Shown: positions 17,429 to 25,373 of the stretch, piece by piece
Position numbering within the stretch: the first letter of the stretch is position 1
How the letters are laid out: each line of letters begins with the position of its first letter
Assembly (NCBI GenBank): GCA_934271265.1
Contig: CAKQRE010000042.1
Span: 67,636 to 131,635 of the forward strand
DNA from: an uncultured Clostridia bacterium
GTDB lineage: Bacteria > Bacillota > Clostridia > Christensenellales > Borkfalkiaceae
DNA: 64,000 nucleotides
Direction: 5' to 3'
The notes under the pieces: model-generated
Seen by the model: only the letters and a program-made list of their open reading frames with translations
The model's database searches: none
Told to the model about the DNA's origin: nothing
Made by a program: the position numbers and the translations under genes

Positions 17429-19462
17429 ATGAATTTTGAAAAAGAATGGGCAGGATTTCGCCCGGGCAACTGGTCGAACGGCGAAGTCGACGTAAGAGAC
17501 TTTATTCAGAAAAACTATACCCCGTACGAGGGAGACGGTTCCTTTCTGGAGGGAGCGACCGAAGACACTACGGCTTTATGGCAGGATATTCTGAAATTAT
17601 CCGCCGAGGAAAGGGAAAAGGGCGGCGTTCTCGATGCCGACACGAAGATCGTTTCCACCATCACGAGCCATGCGCCCGGTTATATCGACAAAGAGAGAGA
17701 AAAGATCGTAGGCTTGCAGACGGATAAACCCTTCAAACGCGCCCTTCAGCCTTTCGGCGGGATCAAAATGGCGGAGCAGGCTCTTGCCATGTACGGTTAC
17801 ACGATCGATCCTTCCGTAAAGGAGATCTTCACGAAATACAGAACGACCCATAACGACGGCGTTTTCTCCGCTTATACGCCGGAAATGCGCCTTGCCCGCC
17901 ATGCACACATTCTCACGGGGCTTCCCGACACGTACGGCAGAGGCAGAATCGTGGGCGATTACAGAAGGATCGCGCTGTACGGCGTCGATTACCTGATCGC
18001 CAAAAAGGAAGAAGACAAGTTTTACGTGAACGGAGACATGACGGAAGAGACCGTCCGCAAGAGAGAAGAGCTTACCATGCAGGTGAAAGCTCTCGGCGAG
18101 CTGAAACAGATGGCGGCTTCTTACGGGTATGATATCTCCAAGCCCGCAACGAACGCGAAAGAGGCGATCCAGTGGCTGTATTTCGGTTATCTTGCCGCCG
18201 TGAAAGATCAGAACGGCGCGGCAATGAGTATCGGCAGAAATACGTCCTTCCTCGATATTTATATCGAAAGAGATCTGGAAAACGGCGTTCTTACCGAGAA
18301 GGAAGCGCAGGAGCTGATCGATCAGTTCGTCATGAAACTCAGGATCATCAAATTCATGAGGATCAGAGAATACAACGAACTTTTCAGCGGCGATCCCACC
18401 TGGGTAACGGAATCGGTCGGCGGAATGGGAACGGACGGCAGAACGCTCGTCACGAAAACGAGCTTCCGTATCCTTCACACCCTCGAAAACTTAGGACCCG
18501 CGCCGGAGCCGAATCTGACCGTCCTCTGGTCCACGAGACTTCCCGCGGGGTTCAAGCTTTTCTGTGCCGATCTCTCCATCAAAACTTCTTCTATTCAGTA
18601 TGAAAACGACGATCTGATGCGCCCCGATATGGGTGACGACTACTGCATTGCCTGCTGCGTTTCGAGCATGCGCGAAGGCAAGGATATGCAGTTCTTCGGC
18701 GCGAGAGCAAACCTTGCAAAATGCCTTCTCTATGCGATCAACGGCGGAAAGGACGAGCTTCTGCTCGACAAAAAAACGGGAAAACCCGTTCAGGTTTCGC
18801 CCGCGTTCGAAGGCGTGCAGGGAGACGACGCGCTTGATTATAACGACGTGATGAAGAAATTCGACACGATGATGGATTGGCTCGCGGGACTTTACGTCAA
18901 CACGCTGAACCTGATCCATTTCATGCACGATAAATATTCCTACGAAGCTTTGGAAATGGCTTTACACGATACGGACGTTCATCGTCTGTTCGCAACGGGC
19001 GTTGCCGGACTTTCCTGCGCAGCGGACAGCTTATCCGCGATCCGCTATGCGAAAGTATATCCCGTCCGCAACGAATTCGGCATCGTCACCGATTTCCGCA
19101 TCGAAGGGGATTATCCGAAGTACGGCAACAACGACGACCGTGCCGATTCGATCGCGATCGATATCGTAAAGCGTTTCATGAAGAAGATCGGCAGCCATCC
19201 GACGTACCGCAACGCCGTTCCCACGATGAGCCTTCTTACGATCACTTCGAACGTCGTTTACGGCAAGAAAACGGGTACCACGCCGGACGGCAGAAAGGCA
19301 GGCGAACCGCTTGCACCCGGCGCGAATCCCATGCACGGCAGAGACCACAGCGGCGCGCTCGCTTCGCTCGAATCGGTTGCGAAACTTCCGTTCGGCTATG
19401 CGAGAGACGGTATTTCCAACACCTTCAGCGTAACGCCCGAGTCTCTCGGAAGAGACAACTGA
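17429..19462 (+). CDS. pflB: Pyruvate formate-lyase large subunit lacking the glycyl-radical domain
   Basis: 677 aa, matching E. coli PflB nearly end to end except for its last 75-80 residues. The catalytic Cys pair is Cys409-Cys410 in CIACCVSSM, and [17 protein letters not shown] follows. The protein stops at PESLGRDN, exactly where the glycyl-radical segment would begin, and that segment is encoded by the next gene. PFL converts pyruvate and CoA to acetyl-CoA and formate. Ribosome site AGAGGT lies upstream. Confidence 0.95.
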   Translation: MNFEKEWAGFRPGNWSNGEVDVRDFIQKNYTPYEGDGSFLEGATEDTTALWQDILKLSAEEREKGGVLDADTKIVSTITSHAPGYIDKEREKIVGLQTDKPFKRALQPFGGIKMAEQALAMYGYTIDPSVKEIFTKYRTTHNDGVFSAYTPEMRLARHAHILTGLPDTYGRGRIVGDYRRIALYGVDYLIAKKEEDKFYVNGDMTEETVRKREELTMQVKALGELKQMAASYGYDISKPATNAKEAIQWLYFGYLAAVKDQNGAAMSIGRNTSFLDIYIERDLENGVLTEKEAQELIDQFVMKLRIIKFMRIREYNELFSGDPTWVTESVGGMGTDGRTLVTKTSFRILHTLENLGPAPEPNLTVLWSTRLPAGFKLFCADLSIKTSSIQYENDDLMRPDMGDDYCIACCVSSMREGKDMQFFGARANLAKCLLYAINGGKDELLLDKKTGKPVQVSPAFEGVQGDDALDYNDVMKKFDTMMDWLAGLYVNTLNLIHFMHDKYSYEALEMALHDTDVHRLFATGVAGLSCAADSLSAIRYAKVYPVRNEFGIVTDFRIEGDYPKYGNNDDRADSIAIDIVKRFMKKIGSHPTYRNAVPTMSLLTITSNVVYGKKTGTTPDGRKAGEPLAPGANPMHGRDHSGALASLESVAKLPFGYARDGISNTFSVTPESLGRDN

Positions 19463-19482
19463 CAAACAGGAGGTAAAGTTTT

Positions 19483-19713
19483 ATGTCCAGAAAAGAAAAT
19501 CTCGTCAATATGATCGACGGTTATGTAAAAGACGGCGGATATCACCTTAACGTTAACGTGTTCAACCGCGAAACTCTTCTGGATGCGCAGGCGCATCCGG
19601 AAAAATATCCTCAGCTCACCATTCGCGTCAGCGGGTATGCCGTCAACTTCAATAAACTCACGAAGGAACAGCAGGACGAAGTGATCTCGAGAACCATTCA
19701 CGAAAGCATGTAA
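19483..19713 (+). CDS. Stand-alone glycyl-radical subunit of pyruvate formate-lyase (GrcA/YfiD-like)
   Basis: 76 aa, homologous to the C-terminus of PflB. The conserved [16 protein letters not shown] stretch leads into the radical loop RVSGYAVNF, with the radical glycine at residue 51, and a [11 protein letters not shown] tail. It starts 20 bases after the large-subunit stop, in a different frame, with its own AGGAGGT site. It must therefore be made as a separate chain. GrcA in E. coli is a spare part that rescues damaged PFL; here it replaces a missing domain. Confidence 0.93.
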   Translation: MSRKENLVNMIDGYVKDGGYHLNVNVFNRETLLDAQAHPEKYPQLTIRVSGYAVNFNKLTKEQQDEVISRTIHESM

Positions 19714-19741
19714 TCCGTTTCGTTCTTGCCCGGCATCGGAA

Positions 19742-19778
19742 AAACCGAGGATCGTTTTTTTGATCTTCGGTTTTTTTT
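19742..19778 (+). terminator. Terminator after the pfl genes
   Basis: Stem ACCGAGGATC/GATCTTCGGT with a T-rich loop and an eight-T tail. It closes the pfl operon. Confidence 0.85.
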
Positions 19779-19842
19779 GACGCGTTGCCGATATTTTCCG
19801 TAAAATACTTTTCAAGAGTTTTCGGGATTGTTTCTGCATCGT

Positions 19843-19878
19843 ATGCCGGGCAAGGTTCGTATTTCTTTTGTCCGGCAT
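19843..19878. repeat. REP-like intergenic palindrome, copy B
   Basis: Reverse-oriented copy of the 36-base element at 13242: ATGCCGGGCAAGGTTCGTA on one arm, TGTCCGGCAT on the other. It lies between the pfl terminator and the next promoter. Confidence 0.75.
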
Positions 19879-19913
19879 AATTGTTAAAACTTGACGAAAC
19901 CTGAAAAAACTTA

Positions 19914-19942
19914 TTGCAAACGTCTTATTTATTAGGTATACT
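19914..19942 (+). promoter_or_regulatory. SigA promoter for the small membrane protein
   Basis: TTGCAA at 19914-19919, 17-base spacer, TATACT at 19937-19942, about 25 bases before the start codon. Confidence 0.65.
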
Positions 19943-19966
19943 GAAGAAAAACGGAGGGATAATGGT

Positions 19967-20239
19967 ATGGCAGAAAAGAAAAACGATTATCGTAAGGTGA
20001 CCGCAACGCTGAGACACGGAGTGGTATTTCATACAAGAGAATGGCTTTTTACGTGGCTTATGCTGTTGTTGTTTCTGACATCTCCTACGATAAGTCTGAT
20101 CGGTTGTTTTCCGGCATTGATCGGGATCAGACCTTTTGACGACGGAGAGATTGCTTGTCTGATAGGGACAAGTTGCGTCGGCGTTCCCATGGCGGCTTTG
20201 ATCGTATATATTCTTAGGCTTAGCATTCGTCATCACTAA
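19967..20239 (+). CDS. Small two-helix membrane protein, C-terminus rewritten by a repeat element
   Basis: 90 aa, unrecognised. Two hydrophobic segments are seen (about residues 25-52 and 61-83) after a charged N-terminus. ACGGAGGG lies before the ATG. The last eight residues (LRLSIRHH) and the stop codon are encoded by the left end of the 280-bp element that begins at 20217. The original 3' end has therefore been replaced, and the gene may be truncated. Confidence 0.55.
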   Translation: MAEKKNDYRKVTATLRHGVVFHTREWLFTWLMLLLFLTSPTISLIGCFPALIGIRPFDDGEIACLIGTSCVGVPMAALIVYILRLSIRHH

Positions 20240-20496
20240 TTACCTTAAAGGCTTCTTTTCCGCCCTTTTCCCCGATTTTTCTATTGATGTACGATAAAGT
20301 ACTATCGATCTCGAAATCGGGAAAAATCATCGGAAAATAAGCTCTTTAAGGCGCAAATCGTTTTTACGGATGAAAAATCGAGTTTTGACAAGGCAAACAC
20401 CCGAGATAATACTTTTTCGTATATTGAAGGGTGTTTAACAAAGTCACAAACCGATTTTTCGCCGTAAAAATAGTTAGTGATGGCGAATGCTAAGCC
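20217..20496. mobile_element. MITE-like repeat element, copy 1 (280 bp)
   Basis: Bounded by inverted termini GGCTTAGCATTCG and CGAATGCTAAGCC, continuing as imperfect inverted repeats, and flanked by TA on both sides. It contains no protein-coding gene. Internal inverted repeats include CCCGATTT/AAATCGGG, ACACCC/GGGTGT and a GTTTTTACGG/CCGTAAAAA pair, so the single strand could fold into a multi-stem structure. Copies 2 and 3 are at 27386 (inverted) and 31676. Confidence 0.85.
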
Positions 20497-20594
20497 TAAA
20501 AAAACACCGGCTGAAAAAGAAGATTTATCGGTGGATGGAGGATGCCGTTTCTCTTTATGCGGAATCGTTTGCCGTGAGCAGGATTCGTTTTCGG

Positions 20595-20624
20595 ATGCCA
20601 GGCAAGAATAAAATAAACCTTGCC
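20595..20624. repeat. Degenerate REP-like hairpin
   Basis: ATGCCAGGCAAG..AACCTTGCC resembles the 36-base palindrome, with one arm shortened and changed. Confidence 0.5.
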
Positions 20625-20726
20625 AAGACGCCACTATTTCCGTGCTTTCCGGCAAATTCTCGTTTGATGTACAAGAGTACGTCTGCGCTCGCCTTTACCG
20701 GAAATCATCGAAAATATCGGCGTCTT
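20625..20726. repeat. 102-bp palindromic element
   Basis: Terminal arms AAGACGCC and GGCGTCTT, with inner arms TTCCGG and CCGGAA. No other copy is seen in the window. It directly abuts the degenerate REP copy. Confidence 0.6.
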
Positions 20727-20738
20727 GGTTGCGGGCAA

Positions 20739-20844
20739 GTCTGACGGCATAGTTTCAGACTAAGACAAGGCGCGCGAGCGTGTTAATACTTACCGTATAA
20801 CACGCGAGCGGAACGATGTATTAGTCAAAAATATGCCGTCAGAC
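20739..20844. repeat. 106-bp palindromic element with GTCTGACGGCATA ends
   Basis: Perfect terminal arms GTCTGACGGCATA and TATGCCGTCAGAC. A second inverted pair, GACTAAGACA and TGTATTAGTC, lies inside, and an inner stem CGCGAGCGTGTTA/TAACACGCGAGCG forms the core. The whole 106 bases can fold on itself. Confidence 0.7.
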
Positions 20845-20845
20845 C

Positions 20846-21058
20846 ATGGTTTGTTTTGTTCTTGCCTGGCATTCAGAAACAAAGCTGAAGCTAATTTTTC
20901 ACTACAAGAAGAAAGAGATCGTTTTATACAGCGGCGACCCTGCAAAAAATTATCACATTCTGAAAGCGAACGGTTATTACAGAGTGTTGGAAAAATATTC
21001 CGACAGGAAGGTCGATATTCTGTATTCTCCGAAATACAATGAAGTGATGTTTGTCTGA
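20846..21058 (+). CDS. Short ORF, probably the 3' remnant of a lost gene
   Basis: 70 codons ending just before a terminator. The last 55 residues, from KLKLIFHYKKKEIVLYSG to the VMFV end, look protein-like (charged, Tyr-rich, no repeats). The first 15 come from sequence at the edge of the adjacent palindrome and include REP-like bases (TTCTTGCCTGGCATTC). No ribosome site is seen. Unrecognised; probably not translated as drawn. Confidence 0.3.
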   Translation: MVCFVLAWHSETKLKLIFHYKKKEIVLYSGDPAKNYHILKANGYYRVLEKYSDRKVDILYSPKYNEVMFV

Positions 21059-21066
21059 AAAAAAAC

Positions 21067-21108
21067 AAAGCCCCGGGAAGGCGATTTCGTTCGCGATCCC
21101 GGGGCTTT
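21067..21108 (-). terminator. Terminator of the antiporter gene (bidirectional)
   Basis: 12-bp stem AAAGCCCCGGGA/TCCCGGGGCTTT. On the minus strand the stem is followed by a T-run, and on the plus side a weaker T-rich tail follows, so it may serve both directions. Confidence 0.85.
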
Positions 21109-21127
21109 CGATTTTTCGGCGCTCGTT

Positions 21128-22393
21128 TTATTTTTCAGACTGATTCGAGGGGAGAAGCGCGTTGTTTTCTCCGTTCTTATTTTTAAACAGAAGCTTGAGA
21201 AGGATCGGGCAGAGAACCGATGATACCACGATAAGGAGAATGGTCGCGACCAGCGGATCCACGCCGCCTTCCGCGAGGATGAAGTGCTGACCCGCCGCAT
21301 ATACGGCAAGCGCGACTTCGCCGCGGGCGATCATGCCGCAACCGATCGTTGCGGACTCCTTCGCGCTGAAACCGAAAGGCTTTGCAACGAGCCCGCACCC
21401 GAGGATTTTCCCCGCGACGCCCGCAAGGATGAACACGAGAGCAAACAGCAGATACCCCGCGTTAAACCCGGAGAAATCCGCGCTGATTCCGATATAAGAG
21501 AAGAAAATCGGGGAGAAGATCATATAGCCGCTCACGACCACTTTTCTGTCTACAAACGAGGTGTCTTCCAGTCCGCTCAGCATTACGCCCGCCATGTAAG
21601 CGCCCGTGATCGAGGCGATCCCGAAGTATTTTTCGGCGCAGAAGGCGTAGAGGAAACACATACCGAAAGCGAAAATGCTCGTTCTTCTCTTGTGAGGAAA
21701 CTTGTGTTCTTCCCATTTGAAATACATGCGGAGCAGAACGCCGAGCCCGATGGAGAACACGAAAAATCCGACCGCTTTTAAAAGGGTGATGCCGATCTCC
21801 GTCGCGCCGCCCCCTTTCAGGCTTGTCATGATGCTGAGGGCGATGATACCGACCACGTCGTCGATGATCGCCGCGCTCACGATCGTCTGTCCGACTTTCG
21901 TGTTCAGTTTTCCCAGTTCTTTTAACGCTTCCACCGTGATCCCGACGCTCGTCGCGGCGAGGATCGTGCCGACAAACATGGCGTTAAGCAACTTATCGTG
22001 CGAGTAATCGCGATAACCGTTCATAAAGATCAGGGCGGCTGCCGTTCCGAACAGAATGGGAACGATCACGCCCATCAGGGCGATGAGGGTAGCGGCGAAA
22101 CCGCAGCGTTTCAGATCGTTCAGGTTGGTTTCGAGACCGCTCGAGAAGAGGATCAGCACCACGCCGACCTGGCTGAAGGCTTTCAGAACGTTCAGTTCGC
22201 CCTCGTCCGGTTTCATGAAGAGGTTCAGAAAGAAATTGTCCGGGTTATGCAGATTGCCGAGTAGCCCGATGATGACCCCTGCAACGACCATCCCCGCGAC
22301 CTGGGGAAGCCCGATTTTTCTCGCGGCAAGCCCGAGAGCCTTCGCAAAGATCAGTATGATCGCAAGGTAATAAAAAATATTGATAACTTCCAT
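21128..22393 (-). CDS. Cation:proton antiporter (CPA2 / KefB-NapA type)
   Basis: 421 aa from the ATG at 22393 (MEVINIFYYLAIIL), preceded by AAGGAAA. An upstream in-frame start would add a basic non-conserved tail. About 12 membrane helices are visible. Motifs are GLPQVAGMVVAGVIIGLL near the start, SVGITVEALKELG and AAIIDDVVGIIALS, containing the paired Asp of the CPA2 ion-binding site, then MIARGEVALAVYA. It exchanges H+ for Na+ or K+ across the cell membrane. No regulatory TrkA-N domain is attached. Confidence 0.9.
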   Translation of the reverse strand: MEVINIFYYLAIILIFAKALGLAARKIGLPQVAGMVVAGVIIGLLGNLHNPDNFFLNLFMKPDEGELNVLKAFSQVGVVLILFSSGLETNLNDLKRCGFAATLIALMGVIVPILFGTAAALIFMNGYRDYSHDKLLNAMFVGTILAATSVGITVEALKELGKLNTKVGQTIVSAAIIDDVVGIIALSIMTSLKGGGATEIGITLLKAVGFFVFSIGLGVLLRMYFKWEEHKFPHKRRTSIFAFGMCFLYAFCAEKYFGIASITGAYMAGVMLSGLEDTSFVDRKVVVSGYMIFSPIFFSYIGISADFSGFNAGYLLFALVFILAGVAGKILGCGLVAKPFGFSAKESATIGCGMIARGEVALAVYAAGQHFILAEGGVDPLVATILLIVVSSVLCPILLKLLFKNKNGENNALLPSNQSEK

Positions 22394-22466
22394 AAAAAAT
22401 TTCCTTTTTTTCCGTCGCGCGGGGTTGTAAACGGCACGACGCCTTGTTTTTCTTACGTCAGCGACT

Positions 22467-22495
22467 ATTATACTCTCCGGGGACGGAAAAGTCAA
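22467..22495 (-). promoter_or_regulatory. SigA promoter of the antiporter gene
   Basis: On the minus strand, TTGACT (22490-22495), 17-base spacer, TATAAT (22467-22472). It gives a leader of about 65 bases. The rest of the 350-base gap up to 22743 holds only this and the next plus-strand promoter. Confidence 0.75.
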
Positions 22496-22650
22496 ACGAA
22501 CGGGTCCCGAATTTTCCGAAATGAAACGGAATTGAAAGGCGGAAAATCATTCTGTCGCGGGAAAAGGGGAAGCGTTCCCGTTTTCTACCGTAAAAAAAGG
22601 GAAAAGACCGTAAAATTTTTTGAATTTTTCAATTTTTTTTGCCGTAACGC

Positions 22651-22679
22651 TTGAAAAAAGAAAAGAAATAGTATATAAT
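22651..22679 (+). promoter_or_regulatory. SigA promoter for the 22744 gene
   Basis: TTGAAA at 22651-22656, 17-base spacer, TATAAT at 22674-22679. Confidence 0.7.
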
Positions 22680-22743
22680 ATATATTGTAATAGTATTTTC
22701 GCGTGTTCCGCCCGCGTGCGGAAGACGGAAGCGAGGTCGAATT

Positions 22744-23424
22744 ATGAGAACGTATCAGGGGAAATATGTCAACGAGGCAGAACTTGCCGCCAACGGTTTC
22801 TTTGCGTCCGTTTACGAAGAGGGTTTCGACGTAGACGCCAACCTTATCTCCGTTGCTCTTCGCGACGAGCGTAAGTATTTTCCTTCCGCGGAGGAACCGG
22901 AGTTTATCGACGATTCCGCAGAGCTTGCCGTAGCGGATGCCGCCGTACAGGGAGAAACCGGCGGTCTGAAATATATTCCGTCTCCTACGTTCGCACAGAA
23001 GATGCTCCGTGCCGACGAGGTGATCCAGGACAGATACGACGAACTCAAGAACTACGCCCTTCGCTTCAAGAAATTAAAATCGAGAATTTCCAAGAAGTTT
23101 GACTCTATTAACAAGGGCAGGTTGCAGTTCGTTAAACTTTCCGTTGCCGGAAAAACGCTGAAACTGTACCTTAACATGGATATCGCGACGACCGATCCGA
23201 AATTCCACTGCAAAGACATGAGAGACAAGAAGACGTACGTTACCGTTCCCGTTCTTCTTCGTATCAAGTCCGGCAGAGCGATGAGATATGCGAAGATCCT
23301 GATCGATCAGTGCGCGGAAAGCCACGGTCTTGTCGAAAACAAGAAGTTCCAGGAGGTAGACGCGATCGGTATGGTCGAAAACTTCCTGTATAAACAGAAC
23401 GAAGGCGAAGAGGAAGAAGCGTGA
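22744..23424 (+). CDS. Conserved Clostridia protein of unknown function
   Basis: 226 aa, soluble. The N-terminal 75 residues are acidic. The C-terminal 130 residues form a compact domain with LKNYALRFKKLKSRISKKFD, NKGRLQFVKLSVAGKTLKLY, then VTVPVLLRIKSGRAMRYAKIL. This pattern resembles a domain seen in many uncharacterised Clostridia proteins, sometimes in several copies; only one copy is here. No catalytic motif is evident. A GAGGT site precedes the ATG. It lies upstream of the rpmG operon but is separated by about 200 bases and a promoter. Confidence 0.7.
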   Translation: MRTYQGKYVNEAELAANGFFASVYEEGFDVDANLISVALRDERKYFPSAEEPEFIDDSAELAVADAAVQGETGGLKYIPSPTFAQKMLRADEVIQDRYDELKNYALRFKKLKSRISKKFDSINKGRLQFVKLSVAGKTLKLYLNMDIATTDPKFHCKDMRDKKTYVTVPVLLRIKSGRAMRYAKILIDQCAESHGLVENKKFQEVDAIGMVENFLYKQNEGEEEEA

Positions 23425-23553
23425 TCGTTTCGCGATCGGGGCGCTTGCGCGGGTTTTCCGGTCGGGAAACAGAGCGGCGCGTTTCGTTTTCGTGTGATTT
23501 TTGATTTTTATCGCCGAAAACGCCGATATTTCGAAAATAACACGGAAAAAAAC

Positions 23554-23611
23554 TTGACAAGCATAAAATTATATAGTAAAATAAATTAGCACTCCAAATG
23601 CGGGGTGTTAA
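23554..23611 (+). promoter_or_regulatory. rpmG-secE-nusG promoter with a CIRCE-like inverted repeat
   Basis: TTGACA (23554-23559), 17-base spacer, TAAAAT (23577-23582). Four bases on lies TTAGCACTC (23586-23594), an exact left half of the HrcA operator CIRCE. It is followed after 8 bases by GGGTGTTAA (7 of 9 matches to the right half). True CIRCE has a 9-base spacer, so this is only CIRCE-like. Confidence 0.6.
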
Positions 23612-23632
23612 TTTTTTGGGAAGGCGAAAGAT

Positions 23633-23794
23633 ATGGCAAAAGGTAACAGAGCAAGAATTACTTTGGCATGCACCGAATGTAAACAGAGAAACTACGACGA
23701 TTACAAAAATAAAAAGAACGATCCCGACAGAATCGAGATCAGCAAATATTGCCCGTTCTGCAAAAAACACACCGTTCATAAAGAGACGAAGTAA
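23633..23794 (+). CDS. rpmG: 50S ribosomal protein L33
   Basis: 53 aa, beginning [20 protein letters not shown]. Two CxxC pairs are present (CTEC and CPFC), so this is the zinc-binding type. Length and the C-terminal HTVHKETK are typical. GAAGGCG lies before the ATG. It heads the rpmG-secE-nusG group, a standard Firmicutes arrangement. Confidence 0.96.
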   Translation: MAKGNRARITLACTECKQRNYDDYKNKKNDPDRIEISKYCPFCKKHTVHKETK

Positions 23795-23872
23795 TTTTCC
23801 GTTTCCGGAAAACGTCTCCCGGCGAGCGAATCGGCATATTGCCGCATAGTGATTTGAGAGGAAAATCGTCAA

Positions 23873-24172
23873 ATGGAAAACAATAAAGACGTTGCGGCGA
23901 AAACCGCAAACCAAAAAGTCAAAAATAATAAAAATAAGAAACCGAACGTCTTTGTCCGTATGTGGGGAAAGATCAGAGAAGTCGTTTCCGAATTGAAAAA
24001 AGTTACGTGGCCTTCTTTCGGCACGGTAATGAAACAACTCGGATACGTCGTTGCGTTTGTTCTGGTTATCTTCGTTGTTGTCATGGTGTTCGATCTCGGG
24101 CTTCAGCAGCTTCTGAAATTGCTGCAGGGCGGTGGGTCGTCCGCAGCGGCGTTTTTGAGCGAGGTACTGTAA
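23873..24172 (+). CDS. secE: Preprotein translocase subunit SecE
   Basis: 99 aa. A basic N-terminus (KVKNNKNKKPNV) precedes the SecE amphipathic helix REVVSELKKVTWPSF, then one membrane helix (LGYVVAFVLVIFVVVMVF). KKVTWPS is diagnostic. It clamps SecY in the Sec channel. A short Ala/Gly-rich tail follows. One base separates its stop from the nusG start. Confidence 0.95.
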   Translation: MENNKDVAAKTANQKVKNNKNKKPNVFVRMWGKIREVVSELKKVTWPSFGTVMKQLGYVVAFVLVIFVVVMVFDLGLQQLLKLLQGGGSSAAAFLSEVL

Positions 24173-24173
24173 C

Positions 24174-24737
24174 ATGGGTAGCCCGCAGGCGGCGCAGTGG
24201 TTTGTGATCCATACCTATTCCGGGTATGAAGCGCTCGTGAAAGACACGATCGAAAAGCTGATCGAAAACAACAATCTTGCCGATACGATCCTCGACGTGC
24301 AGATCCCCATGGAAGAGACCATCGAAGAGAAAAACGGAAAGAAGAAAGTGGTTCAGAGAAAACTGCTTCCTTGTTACGTTTTCATTAAGATGGTATATTC
24401 CAACGATATGTGGTATCTTATCACGAATACGAGGGGCGTTACGGGTTTTGTCGGTCCGCAGGGAAAGGCTATCCCGTTAAGCGAGGAGGAGATCCGCAAA
24501 ATGCGCCTTGAAGACAAGGTGGAAAATTGCGACCTTGCCGTGGGAGACACGGTCAGAGTGATTTCCGGTCCGCTCGATACCTTTATCGGTACGGTAGAAG
24601 ATCTGAACCTCGAAACGCAGAAAGCGAAAGTGAAGGTAACGATGTTCGGCAGAGAAACGGAAGTCGAACTCGATTTCATCCAGCTTGACAAACTGAATAT
24701 CGACCAGTATCATCAGGAAGAAAAAGAAACGGACTGA
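24174..24737 (+). CDS. nusG: Transcription termination/antitermination protein NusG
   Basis: 187 aa. The NGN domain begins QWFVIHTYSGYEALVKD and includes LLPCYVFIKMVYSNDMW and NTRGVTGFVGP. The KOW domain near the C-terminus contains GDTVRVISGPLDTFIGTVED. NusG binds RNA polymerase and couples it to Rho or the ribosome. It is followed by a hairpin (GCCGCAAT/ATTGCGGC, 24751-24779) without a T-run, then the rplK leader. Confidence 0.97.
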   Translation: MGSPQAAQWFVIHTYSGYEALVKDTIEKLIENNNLADTILDVQIPMEETIEEKNGKKKVVQRKLLPCYVFIKMVYSNDMWYLITNTRGVTGFVGPQGKAIPLSEEEIRKMRLEDKVENCDLAVGDTVRVISGPLDTFIGTVEDLNLETQKAKVKVTMFGRETEVELDFIQLDKLNIDQYHQEEKETD

Positions 24738-24823
24738 TATCCGTTTTTCGCCGCAATTTACGTTAAGCAGATTGCGGCAAACGTTATATTTGCTTAATCA
24801 CGGGAGAAATTCCGTATTGAGAT

Positions 24824-24872
24824 AGTGGGAGGGGCGTTAAATTTTTTGAATGACGCTTTCGATATCACCACA
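24824..24872 (+). promoter_or_regulatory. L1-binding autoregulatory site before rplK
   Basis: AGTGGGAGGGGCG...GACGCTTTCGATATCACCAC folds with GTGG/CCAC outer and GGCG/CGCT-type inner pairs around a GAG bulge. This copies the L1 target on 23S rRNA. Binding of free L1 represses the rplK-rplA mRNA in known systems. Confidence 0.7.
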
Positions 24873-24889
24873 ATATTTGGAGGAGAAAC

Positions 24890-25315
24890 ATGGCTAAAAA
24901 AGTTACAGCAATCGTAAAATTGCAGCTGCAAGCCGGAAAAGCAACCCCGGGACCTCCGGTCGGTTCCACGCTCGGACCTTACGGTATCAACATTCCGGGT
25001 TTCACGAAGGAATTCAACGCAAAGACGGCTAACGAAGTCGGTCTGATCATTCCCGTAGTCATCACCATCTATCAGGATCGTTCGTTCACGTTCATTCTGA
25101 AAACGCCTCCCGCTCCCGTTCTGATCAAGAAGGCATGCGGAATCGAGACGGCAAGCGCAAAGCCCAACAAGGACAAGGTTGCAAAGCTTACCAAAGCCCA
25201 GGTTGAAGAAATTGCGAAGATGAAGATGCCCGACCTTAACGCTGCGTCTCTCGAAGCCGCGATGAGCATGATCAAAGGCACCGCCCGCAGCATGGGTATT
25301 ACGGTTGAAGAATAA
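24890..25315 (+). CDS. rplK: 50S ribosomal protein L11
   Basis: 141 aa, full length. N-terminal [20 protein letters not shown] and the [15 protein letters not shown] loop are diagnostic, and the RNA-binding C-terminal domain ends with [14 protein letters not shown]. It forms the GTPase-associated centre with L10/L7-L12. GGAGGAG precedes the ATG. rplA follows after 58 bases. Confidence 0.97.
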   Translation: MAKKVTAIVKLQLQAGKATPGPPVGSTLGPYGINIPGFTKEFNAKTANEVGLIIPVVITIYQDRSFTFILKTPPAPVLIKKACGIETASAKPNKDKVAKLTKAQVEEIAKMKMPDLNAASLEAAMSMIKGTARSMGITVEE

Positions 25316-25324
25316 ATAAAGGGA

Positions 25325-25356
25325 AGTGGGAGAGATTTTATCTCGCATGAACCACA
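25325..25356 (+). promoter_or_regulatory. Second L1-binding site, between rplK and rplA
   Basis: AGTGGGAGAGATTTTATCTCGCATGAACCAC: outer GTGG/CCAC stem, inner GAGA/TCTC stem, and the ATGA segment typical of L1 targets. It ends just before the rplA ribosome site AAGGAGG, so L1 binding would block it. Confidence 0.75.
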
Positions 25357-25373
25357 AGGAGGATTCTTAAATA

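Noticed and set aside
17597..18478. 293-codon minus-strand frame opposite pflB
   Set aside because: Shadow of the pflB coding strand; no recognisable protein features.
19460..19490. Stop-codon readthrough (selenocysteine or suppressor) joining the two PFL parts
   Set aside because: The small gene is in another frame and has a clean ribosome site and ATG, so readthrough of the TGA would not reach it.
20487..20744. 85-codon plus-strand frame across the MITE end and palindromes
   Set aside because: Made entirely of repeat sequence, no ribosome site, no protein-like texture.
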